Positions 46,278 through 56,026 of a DNA stretch of 64,000 nucleotides are shown here, piece after piece. The notes beneath the pieces were generated by a model. It saw only the letters and a program-made list of their open reading frames with translations, was not told where the DNA came from and made no database searches. Where the stretch lies: contig NZ_FNIN01000003.1 of NCBI RefSeq assembly GCF_900104045.1, positions 62,001 to 126,000 on the forward strand, read 5' to 3'. This DNA comes from Desulfonauticus submarinus. GTDB taxonomy: Bacteria > Desulfobacterota > Desulfovibrionia > Desulfovibrionales > Desulfonatronovibrionaceae. Within the stretch, counting starts at the first letter, position 1; the number at the start of each line of letters is the position of its first letter. The translations under genes and the position numbers were made by a program.

Positions 46278-47972
46278 ATGAAATGGAAGCTAAAAAACAC
46301 CTCTCCTGTTCCAGAGCAAATAAAACAAACATGGCAGCAAATAGGAATATCTCCTATTTTAGGAAAAATTCTTTACAATAGAGGAATTATCCAAAAAGAA
46401 GATATTGAAATATTTTTAAGTCCTAGTCTAAAATACCTTCCCCCTTTAGAAGTGTGGCCAGAACTTTTAGATACTGCTTATTTTCTTACAGAAGAAATTA
46501 AAAAAGGGAAAAAAATAGCTATTTGGGGAGATTATGATGTAGATGGTATTACCTCTACTGCCCTTTTAAAAGATTTTTTTGCTAAAAAAAATATCCATAC
46601 TCTTACTTATATTCCCTGTCGTTCTGAAGGATATGGTTTAAATTCCTATGGAATAAAAAAACTTCAGGAACAAGGGACAGACATCCTTATAACTGTAGAT
46701 TGTGGTATATCTCAATGTGAAGAAGTAAATTTTGCAAACTCATGTGGTTTAGACGTTATTATTACAGATCACCACACTCCTCCTCCTATCCTACCAAAAG
46801 CAAAGTTCATATTAAATCCCAAATTAACTCATTCAGAGTATTTTGACTTAGCAGGTGTAGGTGTAGCTTTCTTACTGGCTGCTGCTTTAAATCGTTTTTT
46901 ACCAGGACCTAAATTAGATATCCGATTATTCTTAGACTTGGTAGCCTTAGGAACAATTGCCGATGTAGTGGAACTCTCTAGAGTTAATCGAATCTTGGCT
47001 AAAAATGGGTTATTAGTTTTAAGTGAAAGCAAACGTCCTGGTATTATTGCTTTAAAAGAAAAAAGTGGATTAAATGGGAAAAAAAATCTTGGAAGCGGAG
47101 ACATTGGATTTATCTTAGCCCCTAGAATAAATGCCTGTGGACGTTTAAAAACACCCAAGCCAGCCTTAAATCTATTACTTACTCCAGATATAAATGAAGC
47201 CAAATTATTGGCAGAAGAATTAGATGCACTAAATAACGAAAGAAGAACAATTGAAGAAAATATTTTAGAACAAGCTTTAAGCCAAGCAAAAAAATTATTA
47301 CCTGCTTCAGGATTAGTATTATTTTCTCCTGAGTGGCATGAAGGAGTCATCGGAATAGTAGCATCTAGAATTGTTCAGGAGTTCTATAGACCATGCATTA
47401 TTTTAACCCAAGAAGAAAACATATTAAAAGGGTCAGGACGAAGTATTCCTGAAGTAAATCTCTATGAAACCTTGGAAAAAATTTCTCCATTATTAGAAGG
47501 ATTTGGTGGTCATAGAATGGCTGCGGGTTTAAAATTAAAAAAAGAAAATCTTTTACAATTTACTCAAAATTTTACTCAAACCATTGAGCAACATTTTGGA
47601 GATAAATTTTCTCCTACTTTAAATCTAGATGCAGAAGTAAATTTTAATGCCCTAACTCCTTCTTTTCTCAAAGAGCTAGATATGCTTCAGCCTCACGGCC
47701 CTGGAAATCCCAAACCCTTATTTTTGAGCCCACCCCTTAAAGTCAGAGCTCAAAATTTTTTTGGCAGTGAAGAAAATCATTTAAGCCTACTTTTACGTGA
47801 TGAAAAAAGTAATCTCAACTTAGAAGGTAAAATTTGGCGCCAAGGGCAAAAATATAAAAATCAAAATTTTATAAACCATCAAATTAGATTAGCTTATCGT
47901 CCTACTTTAAATAACTTTAATGATCTTTTGAGTATTACTTTACAAATAGAGGAAATTCTAGAAATCAAATGA
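46278..47972 (+). CDS. recJ: Single-strand DNA exonuclease RecJ
   Basis: A 564-residue DHH-family nuclease. The metal-binding motifs IWGDYDVDGITST, TVDCGIS and ITDHHTPP lie in order, and the DHHA1 part has GSGRSIPEVNLYETL and GFGGHRMAAG. It degrades single-stranded DNA 5' to 3' in recombination and repair. It overlaps the next gene by 4 bp. The length is usual for the family. Confidence 0.95.
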   Translation: MKWKLKNTSPVPEQIKQTWQQIGISPILGKILYNRGIIQKEDIEIFLSPSLKYLPPLEVWPELLDTAYFLTEEIKKGKKIAIWGDYDVDGITSTALLKDFFAKKNIHTLTYIPCRSEGYGLNSYGIKKLQEQGTDILITVDCGISQCEEVNFANSCGLDVIITDHHTPPPILPKAKFILNPKLTHSEYFDLAGVGVAFLLAAALNRFLPGPKLDIRLFLDLVALGTIADVVELSRVNRILAKNGLLVLSESKRPGIIALKEKSGLNGKKNLGSGDIGFILAPRINACGRLKTPKPALNLLLTPDINEAKLLAEELDALNNERRTIEENILEQALSQAKKLLPASGLVLFSPEWHEGVIGIVASRIVQEFYRPCIILTQEENILKGSGRSIPEVNLYETLEKISPLLEGFGGHRMAAGLKLKKENLLQFTQNFTQTIEQHFGDKFSPTLNLDAEVNFNALTPSFLKELDMLQPHGPGNPKPLFLSPPLKVRAQNFFGSEENHLSLLLRDEKSNLNLEGKIWRQGQKYKNQNFINHQIRLAYRPTLNNFNDLLSITLQIEEILEIK

Positions 47973-48727
47973 GCAAAAAATTATTAAATTGCCTTCTGCT
48001 TCATGGATTTGGAGGACAGCCATTTGAACTTAAAGAGTTAAGAGATTATCTAGAAAAACAAAATATAAAAACAAAACTTCCTTGCTTACCTGGACATGGT
48101 TTAACATTAGAAGACTTTAATAAAACCAGATACAAAGACTGGCTTTTAGCGGCAAAACAAGAATTCCAAAGTTTAAAAACTGGATCTACACCTACTATTA
48201 TTATTGGCTTTTCTATGGGTGGAACATTGGCTTTGAATATAGCCCAAGAACTGGCCGTAGATGGATTGGTTATTATTGCAGGTCCTGTATTTTTAACTCG
48301 TATCTTTCCTCCTCTTTACTCAGACTGGCGGCTATTTTTTGTACCTTTTTTAAAACATATAAAACCTATGTTTCCTGTAAATCCTCCACATCCAGAATCA
48401 AGACAAATAGCCCCTTGGAAAGGATATGAAAACTTTATCCCACTTTATCCCTTAGACAGTTTTTTAAAAGGCATGCGCAAGGTTAAAACACGGTTAAAAT
48501 ATATAACTTGTCCCTTTCAAGGCATTTACTCAACTGAAGATAAAACTGTACCTGTAGAAAATGCATTTTATATTTTAAAAAAAATTAATTCTAATAAAAA
48601 AGAACTTCACCTTCTCACTATAAAAGAAAACATTACAAGCAAGCATCTTTTACCAACACACCAAGAAACCAAACATATTGTATTTCAAAAAATCACTAAT
48701 TTCATTCAACAAAATTACTTTTCATAA
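47969..48727 (+). CDS. Alpha/beta hydrolase
   Basis: A 252-residue hydrolase of the carboxylesterase/monoglyceride-lipase type. LLHGFGGQPFELKEL gives the oxyanion region and GFSMGGTLAL the nucleophile Ser. An Asp in YSTEDKTVP and a His in the C-terminal region are the likely remaining catalytic residues. Substrate is unknown. It overlaps recJ. Confidence 0.88.
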   Translation: MSKKLLNCLLLHGFGGQPFELKELRDYLEKQNIKTKLPCLPGHGLTLEDFNKTRYKDWLLAAKQEFQSLKTGSTPTIIIGFSMGGTLALNIAQELAVDGLVIIAGPVFLTRIFPPLYSDWRLFFVPFLKHIKPMFPVNPPHPESRQIAPWKGYENFIPLYPLDSFLKGMRKVKTRLKYITCPFQGIYSTEDKTVPVENAFYILKKINSNKKELHLLTIKENITSKHLLPTHQETKHIVFQKITNFIQQNYFS

Positions 48728-48738
48728 GGAGATTGCTC

Positions 48739-49587
48739 ATGCAGACAACATTAGATTGTATTCCTTGTTTTTTACGTCAAGCTCTAAAGGCTGGACGCCT
48801 TGCCTGTCCTAATCAAGAAGAAGTTCATAAACAAATTATTTATAAATTTTGTGAATTAGTGCCTCAATTGGACCTAACTCTCTCTCCTCCTGCTCTTGCA
48901 GGAAAAATATATGGACATATTAGTAAAATAACTAAACAAAAAGATCCTTTTAAAGAATACAAACAAGATGCTAATAAAAAAGCTTTACAAATGTTACCTC
49001 AATTAAAACAAATCATTGATCAATCTCCTGACAAATTAAAAACAGCGTTACATATTTCTATTATAGGCAATTATATAGATGCAGGGATTGAAACTAACTT
49101 CAATTGGGAAGATGCCCTATTTAAAGAAAAAAATACTTTAGATGAACAATCTTTTCAATTATTCATTCAAAAACTTCAAACATCTTCCTCTATAATGATT
49201 TTAGGAGATAATACAGGAGAAATAGCTCTAGATACCCTTTTAGTTCAGGAACTCAAATCAAAAAGAAAACAAGTAATATATGTGGTTAGAGACAAACCTA
49301 TTATTAATGATGCAACTTTAGAAGATGCACAAGAAGTTGGTATGACCAAATTATGTGAAGTTATTTCATCTGGAGTATCCTCTCCAGGAACTGTCTTAGA
49401 AAATTGTTCCCAGCAATTTATCCAATATTTTAAAAAAGCAGACATTATCCTCAGTAAAGGACAAGGAAACTTTGAAGCTTTAATAGACAAAAAGGATGGA
49501 ATATTCTTTGCTTTTAAGGTAAAATGTCCTGTAGTTGTAAAACTAACAGGGAAAAAATTAGGAGAATCTGTGTTTTTTTATAAATAA
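48739..49587 (+). CDS. DUF89/ARMT1-like phosphatase-family protein
   Basis: A 282-residue DUF89 protein. It begins with a CIPCFLRQALKAGRLA signature and has SIMILGDNTGEIALDTLLVQEL and SKGQGNFEALID near the C-terminus, the metal and phosphate-binding segments of the family. Related proteins are metal-dependent phosphatases of damaged sugar-phosphates, but the substrate here is unknown. AAGGAG lies 7 nt before the ATG at 48739, making it better than the TTG at 48733. Confidence 0.88.
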   Translation: MQTTLDCIPCFLRQALKAGRLACPNQEEVHKQIIYKFCELVPQLDLTLSPPALAGKIYGHISKITKQKDPFKEYKQDANKKALQMLPQLKQIIDQSPDKLKTALHISIIGNYIDAGIETNFNWEDALFKEKNTLDEQSFQLFIQKLQTSSSIMILGDNTGEIALDTLLVQELKSKRKQVIYVVRDKPIINDATLEDAQEVGMTKLCEVISSGVSSPGTVLENCSQQFIQYFKKADIILSKGQGNFEALIDKKDGIFFAFKVKCPVVVKLTGKKLGESVFFYK

Positions 49588-49700
49588 AAACTTTCTAAAA
49601 GCAATAATAAAAGAACAAGCTTAGCTAACCATTCATAAAAACATTCATTTACCCCTATTTAAATGAAACATCATCTTATTGCTCTTATCTATCATTCCAA

Positions 49701-51083
49701 TTATTCGTAAACAAAGCGAACAAGAGGAGTAACCTCTTGTGGATTCATTTCAATATAATGAGTAGAACAAGAAATACATGGATCATAAGCCCTTACTAAC
49801 ATACTTAAAGTAAGTTCAATTTCTTCTTCGCTTTTGCCTTTTAAAGTTGGAGCTATAGCATCAAAATCTTTTTGAATATTACCATGATTTTGATTTGTAG
49901 GGATCACACAATCAGCTTTTACTATTCTTCCTTCTTCATTGTATTCATAAGAGTGAAATAAAATTCCTCTCGGCACCTCCACTGCACCTATGCCTTTTCC
50001 CCATCTTGGTTTTATTTCTACTGGCTTTTCCTCTTTTAGTCCTTTAGTCAGTAATAAATCTATCAAGTAAATTGAGTCCTCTGTAGAATGAATGCACTCT
50101 ACTATTTGAGCTAAAGTAATATAAAAAGGATTATGACAAAGAGGTATTAACCCAAACTTTTTAGCCATTGCCTTTGCTCTAGAACCTAAAAACTCATAAT
50201 TAAGATTTACTCTGGATAAAGCTCCAACCATATAAGAATCTTTTAAATTTTTGCTCCACTTAGCTGTTGATTGAGGTACACAATATTCATTGGATATTCT
50301 ATTATAAAAAGAATTTGGTTTTCTTTCATCTAAAGAGGATCCTATTTCTCCGTGATACATAGCATATTCGCCATTACTGACCAAAGCAATATATTCAGTG
50401 GGACGAGAAAAATTTGGATATTTTTCTTGTAAAACAGCAAAAAGATCTCCCAATTTTTCTAGCCATTCTAATGATTCTTCTAAATTTGCCTTTAATGTTT
50501 TTAGTTCTCCTACGGAAGGAATCTCCTCCATCCCTCCTGGGATAAGGCGTTGAGGATGAGTTGTCCTACCACAAATCACTTTACTAAATTCATTGGATAA
50601 TTTCCGACATGCAATCAAATTTAAAAGCTCTTCCTTATGAGTTTTGGCTAAGGGAAAAACTGAGCCAACTCCAAGAAGGTCGGGCAAAACCAAATAGCCT
50701 ATATGTAAAAGATGACTCTGCAAATTTTCAGCATGCAATGCTAACTTTCTAAAAATAAGGGTTTGCTCTGAAACCTGACAATTAAATGCCTCTTCTGTTG
50801 CTTGAATAGAAGCTAGTTGATGTCCAATAGAACATATTCCACAAATCCTTGAAACAATATGATGAATATCTGTATATGGACGTCCGACAACCATAGCTTC
50901 AAAGAATCTAGGAGCTTCTACTACATGCCACTCACACAATGTTATATTACCTTTTTTATCAATATGCACAATAATATTGCCATGCCCTTCTACTCTTGTA
51001 AGATGCTTTACTTCTAACTTTCTATTTTTTTTAGAAATTTCTTTATTGTTTTGCTGTTTTTGAGAATTTTTATTTTTTGTCAT
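49701..51083 (-). CDS. hydA: [NiFe] hydrogenase large subunit, group 3b type (HydA)
   Basis: A 460-residue catalytic subunit. RVEGHG is near residue 30. The nickel ligands are Cys81 and Cys84 in RICGICSIGH and Cys436 and Cys439 in DPCISCSTH. The 18 residues after His442 are probably removed by a maturation protease, which is not encoded nearby. With the FAD and FeS subunits it fits the NADP-linked group 3b (sulfhydrogenase-type) enzymes. It may oxidise H2 or dispose of electrons as H2. A Lys- and Asn-rich N-terminal tail precedes the core. Confidence 0.93.
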   Translation of the reverse strand: MTKNKNSQKQQNNKEISKKNRKLEVKHLTRVEGHGNIIVHIDKKGNITLCEWHVVEAPRFFEAMVVGRPYTDIHHIVSRICGICSIGHQLASIQATEEAFNCQVSEQTLIFRKLALHAENLQSHLLHIGYLVLPDLLGVGSVFPLAKTHKEELLNLIACRKLSNEFSKVICGRTTHPQRLIPGGMEEIPSVGELKTLKANLEESLEWLEKLGDLFAVLQEKYPNFSRPTEYIALVSNGEYAMYHGEIGSSLDERKPNSFYNRISNEYCVPQSTAKWSKNLKDSYMVGALSRVNLNYEFLGSRAKAMAKKFGLIPLCHNPFYITLAQIVECIHSTEDSIYLIDLLLTKGLKEEKPVEIKPRWGKGIGAVEVPRGILFHSYEYNEEGRIVKADCVIPTNQNHGNIQKDFDAIAPTLKGKSEEEIELTLSMLVRAYDPCISCSTHYIEMNPQEVTPLVRFVYE

Positions 51084-51089
51084 AGTCTT

Positions 51090-51836
51090 TTATCCCCGTG
51101 CTTTTAAAAAATGCCCCATATATAGACGCAACTTATCCTCTGCCTCCAGCCAATTAAAGCCATGTTCATCCATCACTTGTCTAGCTGCATCTAAATTGGC
51201 TCCTGGAGCAGGTCCTCTACATCCCCAACAGACACTTCCTGCTGTAATACACGCAGCATTACATCCTGCCCTTGTAACAATACCAAGACACAACCTACCT
51301 TGTTCAAATCTACAAATATTTCCTGCTTTTTTACACTCTACACACACAGGATAATCAGGAGGAACATAACTCTTCCCCAATAAAAGAGACTTTACAACCA
51401 AAACAAACTCTTCTTTATCAATAGGACAGCCATGAATCTCTCCATCCACTGGCACCACTGCACTAACAGGTCGAGCAGCATAGGTAGAATAATATCTGGC
51501 ATAAGGACCATACACAATAGAGGTATATTCTTGTTTTGTTAAAAAATTTTTCAAACAATTAATCCCACCTATAGTGGCACAAGCACCTAACGCAATTAAT
51601 ATTTTTGCATTTTTCCTAATCTCTTTTATCCTTTGCTCATCTTCTGGACGAGTAATAGATCCCTCTACAAAAGCGATATCATAATCATCAACATGCTCGG
51701 TTTTTACCTCTCGAAAACTTACAATTTCTATATGTGAAACTATATCTAAAATTCTTTCTTCCAAATTAGCTATTTGCAGTTGATCTCCTTCACACCCTGC
51801 AAAATCAAAAAAAGCAACTTTTGGCTTAGCGGACAT
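51090..51836 (-). CDS. hydD: [NiFe] hydrogenase small subunit (HydD)
   Basis: A 248-residue small subunit. The family core includes ALGACATIGG, the DGEIHGCPIDKEEF segment and cysteines in YPVCVECKKAGNIC, CLGIVTRAGCNAAC and CWGCRG for FeS clusters. The N-terminal proximal-cluster motif reads GCEGDQLQ: Cys15 is present, but the usual second Cys is Asp18. It hands electrons from the active site to the HydB and HydG subunits. AAGGGG lies upstream, and it precedes hydA by 6 bp. Confidence 0.92.
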   Translation of the reverse strand: MSAKPKVAFFDFAGCEGDQLQIANLEERILDIVSHIEIVSFREVKTEHVDDYDIAFVEGSITRPEDEQRIKEIRKNAKILIALGACATIGGINCLKNFLTKQEYTSIVYGPYARYYSTYAARPVSAVVPVDGEIHGCPIDKEEFVLVVKSLLLGKSYVPPDYPVCVECKKAGNICRFEQGRLCLGIVTRAGCNAACITAGSVCWGCRGPAPGANLDAARQVMDEHGFNWLEAEDKLRLYMGHFLKARG

Positions 51837-51853
51837 TTTTTTCCCCTTTTTAA

Positions 51854-52684
51854 TTATATTGCTTCTTGTAAAGAGGCTATATCAGTATAACAAAACACAG
51901 GGCCATCTACACAACAACTAAGTCCATTAATCTGACAGTGTCCACATTTTCCAAGGCCACATTTCATTCGCCTTTCTAAGGAAACAAAAATTCTTCTCTC
52001 ATCTATACCCAACTTTTTACACTCAGCAATAACAAACTTATACATTATCGGAGGACCAACCATTGCCACATAAGTATTTTCTGCATCTATTTTTATTTTT
52101 GGCAAAAGAGTGGTAATAACCCCAACATTTCCTTTCCATGTATCATCAGGGACATCTACAGTTTCAAGAACTTCTACGTCTTTACGCTTACTCATCTCTT
52201 CTAGCTGATCAATAAAGATGCGTTCTTTTGGATTTCTAGTACCTACCAAAACCATAATTTTCCCATACTCATCTCTATGCCTCAACATATAATTCAACAA
52301 GCTTCTCAAAGGAATAAATCCAAGCCCTCCTGCTACAAACAAAACATCTTGTCCTACAAATCTATGCATTGGAAAATAAGATCCATAAGGCCCACGCACA
52401 CCAACTTTTGCCCCAACATTAAGATTATGCAAAGCTGTAGTAACAGTACCAATTTTACGCACAGCAATTTCAAAATGATGATGATCGCTTATAGGAGGCG
52501 AGGTAATAGAAAACGGAGCCTCTCCGACTCCAAAAATAGATAACTGAATAAACTGACCAGGTCTATGAGCCAAAGGTTTACCATTGTCTTGAGCAAACTC
52601 AAACAAAGTAACAAAATCCGAAAGTTTTCTCTTAGCCTTTAAGGTGGCAAGCCTAGGAACATATGGAGAAAATTTACTTTTCAT
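51854..52684 (-). CDS. hydG: Hydrogenase FAD/NAD(P)-binding subunit (HydG)
   Basis: A 276-residue ferredoxin-reductase-like subunit. RPGQFIQLSIFGVGEAPFSI binds FAD, and VAGGLGFIPLRSLL marks the NAD(P) site. The C-terminal CGLGKCGHC group and following cysteines bind a [2Fe-2S] cluster. It exchanges electrons with NADP(H) in the group 3b complex. The start overlaps the hydB end by 11 bp. Confidence 0.93.
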   Translation of the reverse strand: MKSKFSPYVPRLATLKAKRKLSDFVTLFEFAQDNGKPLAHRPGQFIQLSIFGVGEAPFSITSPPISDHHHFEIAVRKIGTVTTALHNLNVGAKVGVRGPYGSYFPMHRFVGQDVLFVAGGLGFIPLRSLLNYMLRHRDEYGKIMVLVGTRNPKERIFIDQLEEMSKRKDVEVLETVDVPDDTWKGNVGVITTLLPKIKIDAENTYVAMVGPPIMYKFVIAECKKLGIDERRIFVSLERRMKCGLGKCGHCQINGLSCCVDGPVFCYTDIASLQEAI

Positions 52685-53720
52685 AATTTAGGGCCTCCCA
52701 CAAAATATTAAACACTTCCAATGGGTTTGCAATCTTTGCTGTACAAGCTTTAACGCATCGCCCACACCCAACACATCCAAGCTCTCCTAGCATATCGTAA
52801 ATATATTTTCCTTTACGCATATATCTATGACGGTATCTTTCAAAGGCTTGTCCTCTAAAGTTATGCCCGCCAGCAATTTTGGCAAAACCCTCTAACATAC
52901 ATCCATCCCATGTCCTATATCTTCTTCCCTTTTCCAGCTTATCATCCACATCATCTTGGATATCAAAACAATAACACGTCGGACAAACAAAATTACAACT
53001 TCCACAGGCTAAACATTTTCTAGCCTTTTCCGTCCATAAATAAGAATCAAAACTTTTTTCCATTACCTTAGGTACTTCTTCCCAAGGATATTTTAAAATA
53101 TTCTGCTTCTTAGCTAAATATAATATTTCTTTATGTTTTCTTCTTGCTGTTTCTTTTTCTCCTGCAGTGGCTTTATCTACTTTACCATTTACAAACAAAA
53201 GTTCTTCACCAAGCCCAGAACCTACTTCTACTAAAAAGGTAGCTGGCCCTATTTTTGTCCAATACAGATCAAATCCAAAATCAACTTGATCTGCATCTAC
53301 AAAAGCCCAAAAAGCAGTATCTGAAACACGTAAAGGATCTAGTCCCATTATAACTGTACTATCTCGCCTTGCCCTATAATTTACATCTACACTGCCCATA
53401 TCCATAAGTTGATCAAGTTGATTAATCGCTTTAATATCATAGGGATGAACTCCAAATAAAATCTGGGGCTTGCTTTTTATAATAGGCTTAGATTCATATG
53501 ATTTTAAATCAAATTCTATTAAGTCCTCATATGGAGGAAACAAAAATTCCTTCAAAGGATTATAAATCACATCATAATCAAAGCAAACTTCTGCTCCTTC
53601 CTCATATTCTTCCAAAAAATAAAATTGGTCTTTTTTCTGTGGAACAAAAAGACGAAATTTTTCTTTCCACTTAGCAAAAAGACGGGGTAACTGTTCTAAA
53701 TAAACAATATAAGTACTCAT
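52674..53720 (-). CDS. hydB: Hydrogenase 4Fe-4S subunit (HydB)
   Basis: A 348-residue iron-sulfur subunit of the sulfhydrogenase beta type. The N-terminal part has ILFGVHPYDIKAINQLDQLM, typical of HydB. CLACGSCNFVCPTC and CVGCGRCVKAC bind two [4Fe-4S] clusters. It connects HydD and HydG. It is the first gene of hydB-G-D-A. No strong promoter was identified in the 134 bp before it. Confidence 0.92.
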   Translation of the reverse strand: MSTYIVYLEQLPRLFAKWKEKFRLFVPQKKDQFYFLEEYEEGAEVCFDYDVIYNPLKEFLFPPYEDLIEFDLKSYESKPIIKSKPQILFGVHPYDIKAINQLDQLMDMGSVDVNYRARRDSTVIMGLDPLRVSDTAFWAFVDADQVDFGFDLYWTKIGPATFLVEVGSGLGEELLFVNGKVDKATAGEKETARRKHKEILYLAKKQNILKYPWEEVPKVMEKSFDSYLWTEKARKCLACGSCNFVCPTCYCFDIQDDVDDKLEKGRRYRTWDGCMLEGFAKIAGGHNFRGQAFERYRHRYMRKGKYIYDMLGELGCVGCGRCVKACTAKIANPLEVFNILWEALNYEK

Positions 53721-53854
53721 GGTAAATTCCCCATAAAATCCTATTATTTTTTATCCGCATTTTGCCCTTTTTTTTACTTTTTTTAGGTATGGTCAAATAA
53801 AAGAATATTTTCACAAAGTCTAGAACAAACAAAAGATCTGAAACAAGGTAATAA

Positions 53855-54304
53855 TTAAAAGAAATTTAATTGACGATAGGCTTCGTAAACAATAATGCCT
53901 ACGGCTGTAGAAAGATTCAAACTTCTTACCTTTCCCCAAATAGGAATGGTAATTTTATAAGGACTCTGGGCAAGGATAATTTCAGGAAGGCCTCTGCTTT
54001 CTGGTCCAAATACTAAAAAATCAGTTGGTTTAAATTTAAACTGAGTATAAACTAAACCTTCTCTAGCACTAGTAAATACTAACCTTTGTTCTGATTTAAT
54101 ATGTCTATAAAATTCACCCCAACAGGACCAAATCTTTACTTTCAGGAAATCCCAATAATCTAAGCCTGCTCTTTTTAAATGTTTATCATCTACCTTAAAC
54201 CCCAAAGGCTCTATAAGATGTAAATAAGTATTTGTAGCTGCACACAGACGAGCAATATTACCTGTATTAGGGGGGATTTCTGGCTCAAATAAAACGACTT
54301 GCAT
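53855..54304 (-). CDS. trmL: tRNA (cytidine/uridine-34-2'-O)-methyltransferase TrmL
   Basis: A 149-residue SPOUT methyltransferase. EPEIPPNTGNIARLCAAT near the start, VFGPESRGLP and IPIWGKVRSLNLSTAVGIIVYE at the end are TrmL hallmarks. It methylates the wobble ribose of certain tRNA-Leu species. The ATG at 54304 lies 11 nt from the 3' end of tRNA-Val on the same strand. No ribosome site is visible. A longer reading to 54352 would run into the tRNA gene and is rejected. Confidence 0.92.
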   Translation of the reverse strand: MQVVLFEPEIPPNTGNIARLCAATNTYLHLIEPLGFKVDDKHLKRAGLDYWDFLKVKIWSCWGEFYRHIKSEQRLVFTSAREGLVYTQFKFKPTDFLVFGPESRGLPEIILAQSPYKITIPIWGKVRSLNLSTAVGIIVYEAYRQLNFF

Positions 54305-54315
54305 ATAAATAAAAA

Positions 54316-54391
<76 letters not shown>

Positions 54392-54401
54392 AACTATCTA
54401 A

Positions 54402-54430
54402 ATTTTAGGTAAAATAAAACTTTAAGTCAA
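54402..54430 (-). promoter_or_regulatory. Promoter of tRNA-Val and probably trmL
   Basis: On the minus strand TTGACT (54430-54425) and TAAAAT (54407-54402) are 17 bp apart, 10 bp before the tRNA 5' end. It is a close sigma70 match. Confidence 0.65.
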
Positions 54431-54556
54431 ACATTCTAAATATAACATCCAAACAATTACCTAAAAAATTTATTTTAAATATCCTAAAGACAAATAGCAA
54501 GCATTAAAAAATAACAAACAATACTCCAACAATTTTTATTCCTTCTCAATTAAAAC

Positions 54557-54585
54557 TTGACGCAATCTACCTTAATAAGTAAAAG
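54557..54585 (+). promoter_or_regulatory. Promoter of tRNA-Arg
   Basis: TTGACG at 54557-54562 and TAAAAG at 54580-54585 are 17 bp apart, about 15 bp before the tRNA. Confidence 0.5.
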
Positions 54586-54600
54586 GAAATCCTTCTGTTT

Positions 54601-54677
<77 letters not shown>

Positions 54678-54753
54678 TTAAAAATTATCTTTACATCTAC
54701 TCTAAAATCCTTTTATTCCTCCAACAAAACAACAACTTTATTATTGAAAAATT

Positions 54754-55854
54754 TTAATTTAATAACTTAAATAAAATACATCCAATTATCAGCATAAAAA
54801 AACTTAAGAGGTGAAATTTTATGAGAAAGCTTTTTCTATTATTGTAGGATATATAAATATTATTTACGTATAATCTATAAGCAATAATATTTGCTAAGGA
54901 AGAAATTAAAGTCCCAAAACCACCTATATTAACTCCCCAAAGAAGATAATCCCATTTATTAGTAAAATCTGCCACCAATAATGTGCTTGGAACATTGCTT
55001 ATAAACTGACTTAATAACAAGGATACCCAAAAGACCTGCTCTCCTGTATCAAATTTAAAATACAAAATATTCATTAAATTATCTGTAAAACCAAAAAAAA
55101 TAAGAAATGTCAGTAATAAATAGTAGTCTATGAATAAACTTTTTATATCAAAAAAAATAACATACAGTATTATAATTATACCTAAATATATGGGCAACAT
55201 CTTCATAATGCATAATATAAAAATTAAAAGAAAAATTAAATAAATATATCCCTTTATATTAGAAAACTTCCCTAAATTAACTGAGTTATTATCCATATTA
55301 TTATCTTTATTTAAATATTTTTTTTGAAAAAATAACATTAAGCTTAAAAAAACAATAATAATATTTAACCATATAAAACTGGCTGTAACTTTAAAGAATT
55401 GATTTGGATTTAAATTATAAAACCAATAAAGAAACAAATTTTGAGGATTTCCAAAAGGGGTTAAAGAAGAGCCTGCATTTGAAGCTAATGCTTCTAAGAT
55501 AATAAGATATTCTTTTCTGTCTATATCTAAACATAGAGTTAAGGGAACCACAATCATCAATGCAACGTCATTTGTAATAAACATTGCTAATATTATTGTA
55601 ACTATAATTATTTTCAAAGGTAGATATGACGTATTATTTAAATAAGAAGATAGAACATTAAACAAATTAGCTCTTTCTAATCCTTTGATAATTACTAATA
55701 ATACGCCTAAAATATAAATAATCTTAAAATCTTGAATGGAATAATAAGGGAAATGTTTAAGATATAAGGAAGTAGTCAATAAACCTAAAAAAGAAAACAG
55801 CAGTAGCCATTCTTTTATTATTCTTTTTAAAAAAGTTTTTACACAAAAGTCCAA
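54754..55854 (-). CDS. ArsB/NhaD superfamily ion permease
   Basis: A 366-residue membrane protein with about ten helices. FITNDVALMIVVPLTL and SNAGSSLTPFGNPQNLFLY match the half-membrane signatures of the ArsB/NhaD/CitMHS permease group. The transported ion (arsenite, Na+/H+, or an organic anion) cannot be decided from sequence. The C-terminal half also contains FISNVPSTLLVADFTNKWD, the repeat of the same signature. Base composition is even more AT-rich than its neighbours. It is unlinked to any obvious operon. Confidence 0.85.
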   Translation of the reverse strand: MDFCVKTFLKRIIKEWLLLFSFLGLLTTSLYLKHFPYYSIQDFKIIYILGVLLVIIKGLERANLFNVLSSYLNNTSYLPLKIIIVTIILAMFITNDVALMIVVPLTLCLDIDRKEYLIILEALASNAGSSLTPFGNPQNLFLYWFYNLNPNQFFKVTASFIWLNIIIVFLSLMLFFQKKYLNKDNNMDNNSVNLGKFSNIKGYIYLIFLLIFILCIMKMLPIYLGIIIILYVIFFDIKSLFIDYYLLLTFLIFFGFTDNLMNILYFKFDTGEQVFWVSLLLSQFISNVPSTLLVADFTNKWDYLLWGVNIGGFGTLISSLANIIAYRLYVNNIYISYNNRKSFLIKFHLLSFFMLIIGCILFKLLN

Positions 55855-56026
55855 TCAATCACTCCAAAAATAATGTAAAATAACAACATCTTTTACATAA
55901 AAGATATATCTCACCATATAATAAATTTATGCAAAATATCACTTAATCTCTTAAGTAAAAATACCTAAGAGGTATTGTGTTTGAAAATATTGGGAGTAAA
56001 TGAAGCTACATTAAAAACTAAAAAAT

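Noticed and set aside
49600-49683. Inverted repeat AGCAATAA/TTATTGCT and the inner TTCATTT/AAATGAA between the DUF89 and hydA genes
   Set aside because: The arms are short and AT-rich, without T-runs, and can occur by chance in this composition.
53799-53816. Possible Rex site upstream of hydB (TTGTGA half on the minus strand)
   Set aside because: Only one half matches; the other half (TCTTTT) has two of six bases, and no convincing promoter overlaps it.
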